From Candidatus Bathyarchaeota archaeon (GTDB taxonomy: Archaea > Thermoproteota > Bathyarchaeia > Bathyarchaeales > Bathyarchaeaceae): a stretch of DNA of 7,056 bases. Both the position numbers and the translations under genes were made by a program. Positions 1 through 6,272 of this stretch are shown in pieces. How positions within the stretch are numbered: the first letter of the stretch is position 1; each line of letters starts with the position of its first letter. Location of the stretch: NCBI GenBank assembly GCA_020356305.1, contig CP070636.1, positions 502,026 to 509,081 of the forward strand, in the 5' to 3' direction. The notes beneath the pieces are model-generated. The model was not told where the DNA came from and searched no databases. It worked only from the letters and a program-made list of their open reading frames with translations.

Positions 1-806
1 ACTAGCAGACAAGGAAGAGCGAAAGTGGAAAGATCCGACGCTGCCATGGTCAAGGGGCTGAAGATAGGTGCGTTGATGATAGTGTCGTACCAAGAGAAGG
101 ACAAAATCGTGATTAAGGATTCAATTTCGCCGGTGGAACAGTAGACGACTGAGGGTTTGCCTGTTAGCCATTCAGGGTTGGGTTGTGCATTGAAGTAGAG
201 CCAGCCATCGCCGCCCGGGCTTGGGCCTAACGCCGGGCCTCCCAGAACGGGATTTATTGCAGTAGGATTGGCTGCATAGAAGATTGTACAGGCTGGCAAA
301 TCGTCGATAAGGAGTGACTGCAACTCCTGTGCAGCCTGATCGCGTTCAGTTAGATTGGTTGTGGTTAGATATGTATCCATGAGGTAGTTGGCGTGGGAGC
401 GATTCCACAGATAGTAGTTATTTCCGGTCGGCGCAAAGCTTTCTGGACTTCCGTAGTATAGCTGAGCGAGGTTAGGAATCGTTCCAGGCGTGTACCCGAT
501 CAGCTGGACGTCAAAGCCTCCTTCATCATATGTCTTGCCTACATTCTCGAGAGGAGGGGTGAAAACGCGGTCGTAAACGCTTGTCCAGCCCAGATACACC
601 ACTCTGGCATCAATTCCTAGTTGTATCAGCGAGTTGGCTATTATTTGTCCCCACTGGCGCCTCAACATGTTTGCATTTCCAGGAGCAATAATCGTAACAC
701 TGAATAATGTTTCATCTTGTGCTTCTAGGATGGTTGTTGGCATCATGGCTAGAGTCATAATCGCCACGAACAAGGTCAGTGGTAATACTTTTTTATGGTT
801 AATCAT
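1..806 (-). CDS. Extracellular solute-binding protein, family 5 (peptide ABC transporter), 3' end outside window
   Basis: Translating the minus strand from an ATG at 806 gives 268 residues with no stop up to the window edge. Residues 1-29 look like a signal peptide: MINHKK, a hydrophobic core, then a likely cut near LEA-QD. The rest resembles SBP_bac_5 proteins of Opp/Dpp importers. Residues ~34-190 match the family's C-lobe (a QxGI-type helix with IQLGID at 61-66, GGFDVQLIGYTPG at 96-108, NYYLW at 130-134, TERDQAAQELQ at 153-163, IDDLP at 167-171). Residues ~226-268 then look like the start of an N-lobe (SWYDTIINAPIFSPLT). The order is therefore C-lobe first, discussed as a finding. A GGAG at 818-815 lies 8 bases before the start, with a TATA-like box further upstream. 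It is divergent from the permease/ATPase operon and is its likely binding subunit. Family assignment is confident; substrate is unknown. Confidence 0.85.
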   Translation of the reverse strand, partial: MINHKKVLPLTLFVAIMTLAMMPTTILEAQDETLFSVTIIAPGNANMLRRQWGQIIANSLIQLGIDARVVYLGWTSVYDRVFTPPLENVGKTYDEGGFDVQLIGYTPGTIPNLAQLYYGSPESFAPTGNNYYLWNRSHANYLMDTYLTTTNLTERDQAAQELQSLLIDDLPACTIFYAANPTAINPVLGGPALGPSPGGDGWLYFNAQPNPEWLTGKPSVVYCSTGEIESLITILSFSWYDTIINAPIFSPLTMAASDLSTFALPCLL

Positions 807-814
807 AGTTTACT

Positions 815-818
815 CTCC
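815..818 (-). promoter_or_regulatory. Ribosome binding site of the solute-binding protein gene
   Basis: On the minus strand GGAG is followed by eight bases and the ATG at 806. It supports that start over the out-of-frame ATG slightly upstream. Confidence 0.6.
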
Positions 819-854
819 ATTTTCCTTTTTGCGTTAACCTCTATTTACGTATCT

Positions 855-870
855 GCATATATAGTTTAGT
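855..870 (-). promoter_or_regulatory. Archaeal TATA-like promoter box of the solute-binding protein gene
   Basis: The minus strand reads ACTAAACTATATATGC, with TATATAT at 863-857 preceded by an A-rich BRE-like stretch. A transcription start about 25-27 bases downstream (near 834) would leave a ~28-base leader that includes the GGAG site. Inferred from pattern and spacing only. Confidence 0.5.
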
Positions 871-965
871 GTCTTGCTTTTTTGGAAAAGACTTTTAGGT
901 TGGATATTCCATATGTCATACTGGAGCGTTTCACTTGGTCAAAATGGATTCAAAAACTCCCAAAA

Positions 966-976
966 GAATATTTAGA
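966..976 (+). promoter_or_regulatory. Possible TATA-like box of the permease/ATPase operon
   Basis: The plus strand reads AAAAGAATATTTAGAC, with AATATTTA at 967-974 after an A-rich BRE-like stretch. The expected transcription start is near 997. That would make an mRNA starting at the GTG at 1002 almost leaderless. A weaker alternative, TTATTTTA at 1033-1040, would fit a start at the ATG at 1077. Confidence 0.35.
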
Positions 977-1001
977 CTAAATGAAGAAACTTAAAAAGTG
1001 A

Positions 1002-2039
1002 GTGTACAGTAGAAAAATCACGTTGGATGAGGTTATTTTATTGGCTCGAAGATTTTCATCGTTGCTGAATAGTGCAATGTTCAGATACATTGTGAGAAGA
1101 CTCATCTATATGATTCCTGTATTCTTAGGCATCTCCATAATCAGTTTCTTTGTCATGTACGCAGCTGGCGATCCCATGAATATAATTAGGCTCGGAAGGC
1201 CAGCCATAACCCAAGAAACTATAGACGGGCTGAGAGCATATTACGGTCTCGACAAACCGATACCTATACAATATTTGAACTGGCTTACAAACATACTGCA
1301 ATTTGATTTTGGAAAGTCACTATACGGCGGCAGACCCGTGAATCTTCTCATAGGAAACTGGGCTTGGGAAACAGTCAAACTTCAGCTAATTTCAATTCTA
1401 CTAGCCTTAGCTATATCCATACCCATAGGAATAAACTCGGCGAAGAAACAATACTCAAAACAAGACGTAGCGGTTACATCCCTCTCCTTATTTGGAGTTT
1501 CAATGCCTACCTTCTGGCTTGGACTCATATTGATAATAATATTTTCTTTTCAGCAAGGATGGCTACCTTCAGCGGGTGCTCGGGGAGCACCATATATTTG
1601 GTGGGGGAATCCCTTCTTGGACGAGATAGCACATCTAATAATGCCAGTCACTGTTCTTGTTTACGTCATGTTGGCTCAAAATATTCGTTTAATCCGAGCA
1701 AACATGCTCGAAATCTTGAGATCCGATTATATTCTCGCTGCCAGAGCAAGTGGACTGAGCGAACGCAAAGTAGTATACAAGTATGCTTTGAGAAACGCCA
1801 TCGGGCCGGTAATTACGTATCTTGGAATCTCATTGGGAGCGATAATAGCTGGTGCACCGATGACCGAATACGTATTCAACTGGCCAGGTCTTGGCCGTAG
1901 ATATGTTGATGCTGCCATGAGGTTAGACTTTCCCCTCGTGATGGGGATTACAATGATAGTGACTATAATGACATTAATCGCGAACCTGATAATAGACATA
2001 TGTTATGTCTACATAGATCCAAGAATAAGATTCAGGTAG
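1002..2039 (+). CDS. Oligopeptide/dipeptide ABC transporter permease, DppB/OppB type
   Basis: First of the two transmembrane subunits of an Opp/Dpp-type importer. From the GTG at 1002 it has 345 residues. The family's usual N-terminus, MFRYIVRRLIYMIPVF, begins only at Met26 (ATG at 1077), so the true protein may be 320 residues. Neither start has a clear Shine-Dalgarno site, and a stop codon directly precedes the GTG. Visible features are a first helix at ~34-55 followed by AAGDP, further hydrophobic segments at ~125-143, 160-182, 210-228, 268-285 and 311-336, and the cytoplasmic EAA loop that contacts the ATPases (SDYILAARASGLSERK, 241-256). The end, YIDPRIRF, is also typical. It heads an operon with permease C 8 bases downstream. 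Family is secure; substrate cannot be read from sequence. Confidence 0.93.
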   Translation: MYSRKITLDEVILLARRFSSLLNSAMFRYIVRRLIYMIPVFLGISIISFFVMYAAGDPMNIIRLGRPAITQETIDGLRAYYGLDKPIPIQYLNWLTNILQFDFGKSLYGGRPVNLLIGNWAWETVKLQLISILLALAISIPIGINSAKKQYSKQDVAVTSLSLFGVSMPTFWLGLILIIIFSFQQGWLPSAGARGAPYIWWGNPFLDEIAHLIMPVTVLVYVMLAQNIRLIRANMLEILRSDYILAARASGLSERKVVYKYALRNAIGPVITYLGISLGAIIAGAPMTEYVFNWPGLGRRYVDAAMRLDFPLVMGITMIVTIMTLIANLIIDICYVYIDPRIRFR

Positions 2040-2047
2040 ATAACGAA

Positions 2048-3040
2048 ATGGCTTCAAACAAAGAAGGAGAAAACGTAAAGAAGGAATCCAAGCGAAGAGG
2101 CGCCAGCCAATGGGCAGTAGCCTGGAGAAGATTCAGAAGAAATAAGGCAGGCGTCTTTGGCCTGATTATTGTAATAGCTGTATTCTTAGTTGGAATCTTT
2201 GGAAGCTTTCTTGCTCCCTACCCAGCTAGACCGGATCCACACGCATATGACCCTTTCTATGTAGGGGATGTTCGTAAACTACCAAGCTGGTTGGATCGCC
2301 ATGAACCAAACAACTTCAAGTACGTCTTCGGGACAACAGCTATAGGCACAGATGTTTTCAGTGATGTAATTCATGGAACAAAGTACACAGTTTACGTAGG
2401 GGTTTTGGTGACAGCCATCACTATGGCTTTGTCCATCGTTGTTGGAGCTATAGCTGGATTTTATGGACGCTGGGTTGACAATATTCTAATGAGGATCTCT
2501 GAAGTATTCCTGGTTTTCCCATCCCTGCTGTTCATTTTGGTTTTTGTGAGAATATTTACGTTAAGGGTGGCGGACCCATTCTGGACCATGCCGATAGTTA
2601 ACATACAAATTCCAATCGGTCTCACAATTGTTGTATTTATTCTAGGTTTGTTCAACTGGGCATCAAATGCAAGAATGATAAGGGGTGAATTCTTCAGAAT
2701 TAGAGAACTAGAATTTATAGAAGCTGAAAGAGCACTAGGAGCGAGTAATATTAGAATCATATTTAGACATATCCTTCCCAACCTCCTGTCATCCATAATA
2801 GTTGTTTCAAGCCTGACAATTGCCTACGCCATCCTGTTAGAAGCAGCAGTAAGCTTCCTTGGTTTCGGAGACGTAAACACAATAACATGGGGGCAGATTC
2901 TTCAAGAAAACTTCAGTGAGATGAGAATCATTTGGTGGGCAGAAGTCTTTCCAGGTATAGCTATCCTTCTGACCGTATTCGGTTTCAACCTGCTTGGTGA
3001 CGGTTTATCCGATGCCCTAAATCCAAGACTCCGAGATTGA
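2048..3040 (+). CDS. Oligopeptide/dipeptide ABC transporter permease, DppC/OppC type
   Basis: Second transmembrane subunit, 330 residues from the ATG at 2048. An open frame reaches back to an ATG at 2000 inside the previous gene, but I chose 2048. The family's N-terminal OppC_N segment (AWRRFRRNKAGVFGLI, 25-40, then FLAPYP) follows at the usual distance, and an AGGTAG at 2033-2038 can act as ribosome site while overlapping the upstream stop. Other marks are FGTTAIGTDVFSDVIHGTKY at 94-113, typical of OppC. The EAA loop runs around 220-245 (EFIEAERALGASNIR), and LLEAAVSFLGFG at 263-274 and a typical C-terminus LNPRLRD are present. The highly basic N-terminal tail is expected in the cytoplasm. 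It should pair with permease B to form the translocation pore. Confidence 0.94.
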   Translation: MASNKEGENVKKESKRRGASQWAVAWRRFRRNKAGVFGLIIVIAVFLVGIFGSFLAPYPARPDPHAYDPFYVGDVRKLPSWLDRHEPNNFKYVFGTTAIGTDVFSDVIHGTKYTVYVGVLVTAITMALSIVVGAIAGFYGRWVDNILMRISEVFLVFPSLLFILVFVRIFTLRVADPFWTMPIVNIQIPIGLTIVVFILGLFNWASNARMIRGEFFRIRELEFIEAERALGASNIRIIFRHILPNLLSSIIVVSSLTIAYAILLEAAVSFLGFGDVNTITWGQILQENFSEMRIIWWAEVFPGIAILLTVFGFNLLGDGLSDALNPRLRD

Positions 3041-3047
3041 GGAGGTG
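3041..3047 (+). promoter_or_regulatory. Strong ribosome binding site of the OppD-type ATPase gene
   Basis: GGAGGTG begins at the base after the permease C stop codon and lies 8 bases before the ATG at 3056. It closely matches the archaeal 16S anti-Shine-Dalgarno sequence and fixes the start of the ATPase gene. Confidence 0.8.
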
Positions 3048-3055
3048 TATTCAAA

Positions 3056-4069
3056 ATGGCAGAGAATATATTGAACATTGACGGACTAAAAACATATTTT
3101 TTCACCGAGGCTGGAATCGTCAAGGCAGTCGACGGCATTTCTTTCCATCTAACAAAAGGTGAATCTTTAGGGCTCGTAGGTGAATCTGGATCTGGAAAAA
3201 CGGTAACAGCCTTGTCTGTGCTGAGAATAGTTCCAAAACCAGGCAAGATAGTAGATGGAAAAGTGGAGTTCAATGGTCACGATCTTCTGAAAAAACCTGA
3301 AAACGAAATGCAGAGAATACGAGGCAGTGAAATCGCCATCATTTTTCAAGATCCCTCATCTTCATTAAATCCCGTGTACAACATTGAAACCCAACTGAGA
3401 GACGTTATAACGGCTCACAGAAAAGGCCGCCAAAAGATTTCTAGGAAGGAGATCAGAAAAAAGGTAATTCAGCTTCTGGAAACAGTCGAACTTCCAGATG
3501 CTGAAACCAGGATGCGTGAGTATCCTCACCAGTTCAGCGGCGGCATGAAACAGCGAGTAGCCATTGCGAGGGCCTTGGCTCTTGAACCAACACTCTTGTT
3601 TGCTGACGAGCCGACTACAAACCTAGACGTTACGATTCAAGCTCAGGTGCTGGGTCTTTTGAATGATCTGAAGAAGAAGTTTGGAATGTCCCTCGTAATG
3701 ATAACCCATGACATGGGAATCGTAGCTGAAATGACAACCAGAGTCGTAGTTCTATACGCTGGTCGTGTGTGTGAAGTTGCCAAAACGTATGAACTTTATG
3801 AACGCCCGAAACACCCTTACACAGAAGCCTTGCTTGCAGCTGTTCCTAGGCTGGATATGAGAAAAACTCTGCGAGTAATTCCCGGCAATATCCCCAATCT
3901 GATTGAACCGCCCTCGGGGTGCCGTTTCCATCCTCGTTGCAAGTATGCCACAAAAACCTGTGAAAGAGATATTCCTGCCTTAGAGGAGATAGACCCCGAC
4001 CATTTCGTTGCTTGCCATGAATGGCGAAATATCAGCTTAAGAGGAGAAGGAGCTAGCGTTGACCACTAG
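3056..4069 (+). CDS. Oligopeptide/dipeptide ABC transporter ATP-binding protein, DppD/OppD type
   Basis: One of two ATPases that hydrolyse ATP at the inner face of the membrane to drive import; 337 residues, start fixed by a strong ribosome site. All ABC motifs are intact: Walker A GESGSGKT at 42-49, Q-loop Gln98 (IIFQDPSSSLNP), signature SGGMKQ at 161-166, Walker B LLFADE at 180-185 and H-loop His218 (MITHD). The C-terminal oligo_HPY region follows (HPYTEALLAAVPRL, 253-266). It ends with the four-cysteine motif of the family: Cys289 and Cys295 in SGCRFHPRC, then Cys302 and Cys320. Related Opp/Dpp ATPases bind an iron-sulfur cluster at such cysteines. Its last 11 bases overlap the start of the next ATPase gene, so the pair is probably translationally coupled. 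Confidence 0.95.
   Translation: MAENILNIDGLKTYFFTEAGIVKAVDGISFHLTKGESLGLVGESGSGKTVTALSVLRIVPKPGKIVDGKVEFNGHDLLKKPENEMQRIRGSEIAIIFQDPSSSLNPVYNIETQLRDVITAHRKGRQKISRKEIRKKVIQLLETVELPDAETRMREYPHQFSGGMKQRVAIARALALEPTLLFADEPTTNLDVTIQAQVLGLLNDLKKKFGMSLVMITHDMGIVAEMTTRVVVLYAGRVCEVAKTYELYERPKHPYTEALLAAVPRLDMRKTLRVIPGNIPNLIEPPSGCRFHPRCKYATKTCERDIPALEEIDPDHFVACHEWRNISLRGEGASVDH
4049..4061 (+). promoter_or_regulatory. Ribosome binding site and TTG start of the OppF-type gene
   Basis: GGAG at 4049-4052 is followed by six bases and TTG, all inside the final codons of the OppD-type gene. The site decides a non-ATG start. Confidence 0.65.
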
Positions 4070-5042
4070 CGATCTCATCGAAGTTAAAGACCTGGTTAAG
4101 TACTTTCCAGTCTATTCAAGAGGCGTTCTGCTTAAAAAAGAAGTGGGCCTTGTACACGCTGTGGACAATATCACGTTCACTATTAGACGAAAAGAAACCT
4201 TTGGTCTAGTTGGGGAAAGCGGATGTGGAAAAACCACAACGGCACGACTAATCTTAAACCTAATCGAGCCCACAAAAGGTGAAGTCTTTTTTGAAGGAGA
4301 AAACGTTCTCGAGAAATTTCAATCCTCGAACAAAAAGGAAAAACTTGAATTAAGAAGGAAAATGCAGCTAATTTTCCAGAATCCCTATGGCTCATTGGAT
4401 CCTCGAATGACCGTGTTCGACATCATCTCTGAACCATTCGTCATCCATAAACATGTGGCTAAGACTCAGTGGAAAGAAAATGTTTACAAACTCCTTGAGC
4501 TCGTCGGACTGGAGGAATATCATGCAGAGAGGTACCCCCACGAGTTCAGCGGAGGACAAAGGCAGAGGATATGCATAGCCCGAGCCTTAGCTGTTGAACC
4601 GGAATTCTTAGTCGCTGATGAACCTGTCTCGTCTTTAGACGTGTCCATTAGGGCCCAGATCCTCAATTTGCTGGGAGAACTTCAGGAAAGCATAGGACTC
4701 ACTTACCTTTACATATCACACGATTTGAGTTCTGTTAGACAGATCAGCCATAGAGTAGCCGTCATGTACTTAGGCGAAATAGTTGAACTCGCAGACACCG
4801 ATGTACTTTTCAAAGAACCTCTCCACCCCTATACCAAAGCCTTGATTCGAGCTGTTCCGATTCCCGACACAAAAGCAAAATCTATGAAAATTGTCCTGGC
4901 CGGCGAGGTGCCAAGTCCAATCAACCCTCCTTCGGGATGCCGTTTCCATCCAAGATGCCCACGAGCTAAGCCTATATGCAAAGAAGAGAAGACTGGGTTG
5001 TTCGAGGTCAACCCGAATCATTGGGTTGCATGTCACCCATAA
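4059..5042 (+). CDS. Oligopeptide/dipeptide ABC transporter ATP-binding protein, DppF/OppF type
   Basis: Second ATPase of the importer, expected to form a heterodimer with the OppD-type subunit; 327 residues. The start is TTG at 4059, 11 bases before the end of the previous gene, with GGAG at 4049-4052 six bases upstream. No ATG lies near the expected N-terminus. Motifs are Walker A GESGCGKT at 52-59, Q-loop Gln107 (LIFQNPYGSLDP), signature SGGQRQ at 164-169, Walker B FLVADE at 183-188 and H-loop His221. The oligo_HPY region (HPYTKALIRAVP, 256-267) and four cysteines (294, 300, 307, 325) complete the fold. The insertion before the Q-loop (residues ~85-100) is rich in lysine and is typical of OppF. 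It is the last gene of the plus-strand operon. Confidence 0.95.
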   Translation: MTTSDLIEVKDLVKYFPVYSRGVLLKKEVGLVHAVDNITFTIRRKETFGLVGESGCGKTTTARLILNLIEPTKGEVFFEGENVLEKFQSSNKKEKLELRRKMQLIFQNPYGSLDPRMTVFDIISEPFVIHKHVAKTQWKENVYKLLELVGLEEYHAERYPHEFSGGQRQRICIARALAVEPEFLVADEPVSSLDVSIRAQILNLLGELQESIGLTYLYISHDLSSVRQISHRVAVMYLGEIVELADTDVLFKEPLHPYTKALIRAVPIPDTKAKSMKIVLAGEVPSPINPPSGCRFHPRCPRAKPICKEEKTGLFEVNPNHWVACHP

Positions 5043-5112
5043 TCATAAAGAGATTTTGTGGTTTGTAAGAAAGACAAAAGCGAGCCAAACTATTGGGTCG
5101 TGGAGAAGCTTG

Positions 5113-5143
5113 ATTCACGCGCTCATTGAGTAAGCGAGTGGAT
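5113..5143. terminator. Imperfect hairpin between convergent genes, possible bidirectional terminator
   Basis: CACGCGCT at 5116-5123 can pair with AGCGAGTG at 5133-5140 with one G/A mismatch, extended outward by three weaker pairs, around a 9-base loop. It sits between the convergent ends of the OppF-type gene and the zinc-finger gene. Pyrimidine-rich bases follow on the minus strand (5080-5066). No long T tract follows directly, and archaeal termination relies mostly on U-rich runs, so the role is uncertain. Confidence 0.3.
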
Positions 5144-5179
5144 AGAAAGTCTTGACGCGCAAGGGTTACGAGCGAAATT

Positions 5180-5797
5180 TCACCAATTTATCAGAAAACT
5201 GGTAACGGTGTCATTATAGCCGCTGCCAGACAGTGGTGAGGCATATCTTGTTCTATCCCAGTACGGTTGTCCAATCGCTAGCGTTAATATCACATCTTCT
5301 TGGGGTTCAACAAAAATTAGCCCACAATCTGTTGTATTGAAGCAGTTCAACGCATGATTCCAGTCAGGTCCAAACACCAGAACATATCCACATCGGTACC
5401 CTGCTTTCAAAGCGTTGCTCTTGAAATCTGTTGCAAAATTGCTGCAGGTATATTCTTCTTCTTTGTACGGATTTTCATCAGTATGGTCTGATTCAATGAA
5501 TCGCAGGGCTTCGCCATAAGTTGGGTCTCTCAATTCTCTCCCATCAGAATTGTGGCTTATTTGGGCTATGACGCCACTTGAAAGAATTAAGATTATGCAG
5601 AACGCAAGGATAGAAGGTAAAAATTTTCCAGATCTTGGCATTTCGTGCGTGTACGTTTGATACAACTTTGAACATCGATGGTTTCTTGGGCGAACATGCT
5701 TGGAACAAAATGCTTTCCGACAATAACAACATCCAAATGGAAATTGAACTTTTCCGCCACATTCTTCACAATGTGACAACTTGTCCTCAGGCCCCAA
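5180..5797 (-). CDS. AN1-type zinc finger membrane protein with outer transglutaminase/papain-like domain
   Basis: A 205-residue protein with three parts. Residues 10-42 form an AN1-type zinc finger, C10-x2-C13-x9-C23-x2-C26-x4-C31-x2-H34-x5-H40-x-C42, including PFGCCYC and FCSKH as in archaeal AN1 proteins. Residues ~59-80 are one membrane helix. Residues ~90-205 hold a Cys (YTCSNFA, C118), a His (WNHALN, H148) and an acidic site (FVEPQED, E164/D168), in the order and spacing of the catalytic residues in transglutaminase-like or papain-like folds. With the zinc finger inside, this domain would face outward. The start is TTG 5797, directly after an in-frame stop; TTG 5779 (residue 7) has GAGG just upstream and may be the real one. 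The zinc finger is confident, while enzymatic activity is inferred. Substrate and partners are unknown, and the neighbours give no clue. Confidence 0.8.
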   Translation of the reverse strand: MGPEDKLSHCEECGGKVQFPFGCCYCRKAFCSKHVRPRNHRCSKLYQTYTHEMPRSGKFLPSILAFCIILILSSGVIAQISHNSDGRELRDPTYGEALRFIESDHTDENPYKEEEYTCSNFATDFKSNALKAGYRCGYVLVFGPDWNHALNCFNTTDCGLIFVEPQEDVILTLAIGQPYWDRTRYASPLSGSGYNDTVTSFLINW

Positions 5798-5895
5798 TTA
5801 AACTTGTCACTTCCACGCATTTACCTTTATCGTTGTTTATGCGCACGCGTAAAACAAGGACGATTGCCTAAATGCTGGCTCATATGCGAGCTTCA

Positions 5896-5969
5896 TGCGG
5901 CCGGCGGGATTTGAACCCGCGTTGTCAGCGTGGCAGGCTGATGTCCTAACCAAACTAGACTACGGCCGC
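5896..5969 (-). tRNA. tRNA-Gly (anticodon GCC)
   Basis: The minus strand folds into a full 74-base cloverleaf without an intron. The acceptor stem is GCGGCCG/CGGCCGC with discriminator A. The D stem is GUCU/GGAC with GG in the loop. The anticodon stem UCAGC/GCUGA encloses loop CUGCCAC, giving anticodon GCC. The T stem is GCGGG/CCCGC with loop UUCAAAU. The 3' CCA is not encoded (the next bases read TGA), as is common in archaea. A TATA-like box is centred 26 bases upstream. Confidence 0.97.
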
Positions 5970-6272
5970 CAGTATTCCTTGAAACAGACTTTAATTTAAG
6001 ATTATTTACTTCCAATAGTTTTCTTCCATTTACTTCCATTGAATCAAGGTACTCTTCATTTATTCCATAATATTCACATTTTCTCTTACCATCAATGTAC
6101 TTCACGCAATGTTGTACTCTCATTGAATTAATTCTAATCTGTGGATGTCACTGTATTCCACAACTAACACAAACTGTCGTCATTCTTTCGGTTCTCGGAC
6201 CTGCGCGGGCTTCTTAGTTCTCCTTGTAAATATGCAAGTTTGGCGCAGAGTTCAGCGTTTAGGATTTGCGAC
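5970..6272. other. AT-rich spacer between tRNA-Gly and exchanger fragment, no convincing gene
   Basis: About 300 bases. It holds the tRNA promoter, a 10-base direct repeat TTTACTTCCA at 6005-6014 and 6029-6038, and two small minus-strand open frames. One starts at an ATG at 6123 and runs into the tRNA gene (51 or so plausible residues, then translated tRNA). The other, 44 residues from an ATG at 6298 to a stop at 6164, overlaps the end of the exchanger gene. Neither has a good ribosome site or recognised similarity. Part of this spacer may be the decayed remains of a gene. Confidence 0.4.
5990..6001 (-). promoter_or_regulatory. TATA-like box of the tRNA-Gly gene
   Basis: The minus strand reads CTTAAATTAA at 6000-5991, centred about 26 bases before the tRNA 5' end at 5969. 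That is the usual archaeal TATA-to-start distance when transcription starts at or next to the mature end. Confidence 0.55.

Larger units (their letters stand above)
807..1001. promoter_or_regulatory. Divergent intergenic promoter region between binding protein and permease operon
   Basis: This AT-rich spacer of about 195 bases separates the minus-strand binding-protein gene from the plus-strand permease operon. It contains TATA-like boxes facing both ways and two small dyads between them: AAAAGACTTTT at 886-896 (5-1-5) and TGGATATTCCA at 901-911 (4-3-4). A regulator bound there could control both transcripts together, but no known operator is recognised. Confidence 0.5.

Noticed and set aside
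634..837. Plus-strand open frame of 67 residues
   Set aside because: It is the reverse strand of the well-supported binding-protein gene start and its leader; the minus-strand frame has a signal peptide, ribosome site and family motifs.
981..1001. Mini-frame MKKLKK ending one base before the GTG of permease B
   Set aside because: It would lie upstream of the transcription start expected from the TATA-like box and has no ribosome site, so leader-peptide control is not supported.
2000..2047. Longer start of permease C within permease B
   Set aside because: The extra residues are antithetical to the family start and the ATG at 2048 has a suitable AGGTAG site.
4891..5133. Plus-strand frame across the end of the OppF-type gene into the spacer
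   Set aside because: It overlaps conserved OppF codons in another frame and has no protein-like features after 5042.
5896..5969. tRNA-Gly as an attachment site for an integrated element
   Set aside because: No second copy of the tRNA 3' end and no integrase gene are seen in the window.
5893..6123. 76-residue minus-strand frame as an intact gene
   Set aside because: Its last third is translated tRNA-Gly, a common artefact; only the first ~50 residues could be real.
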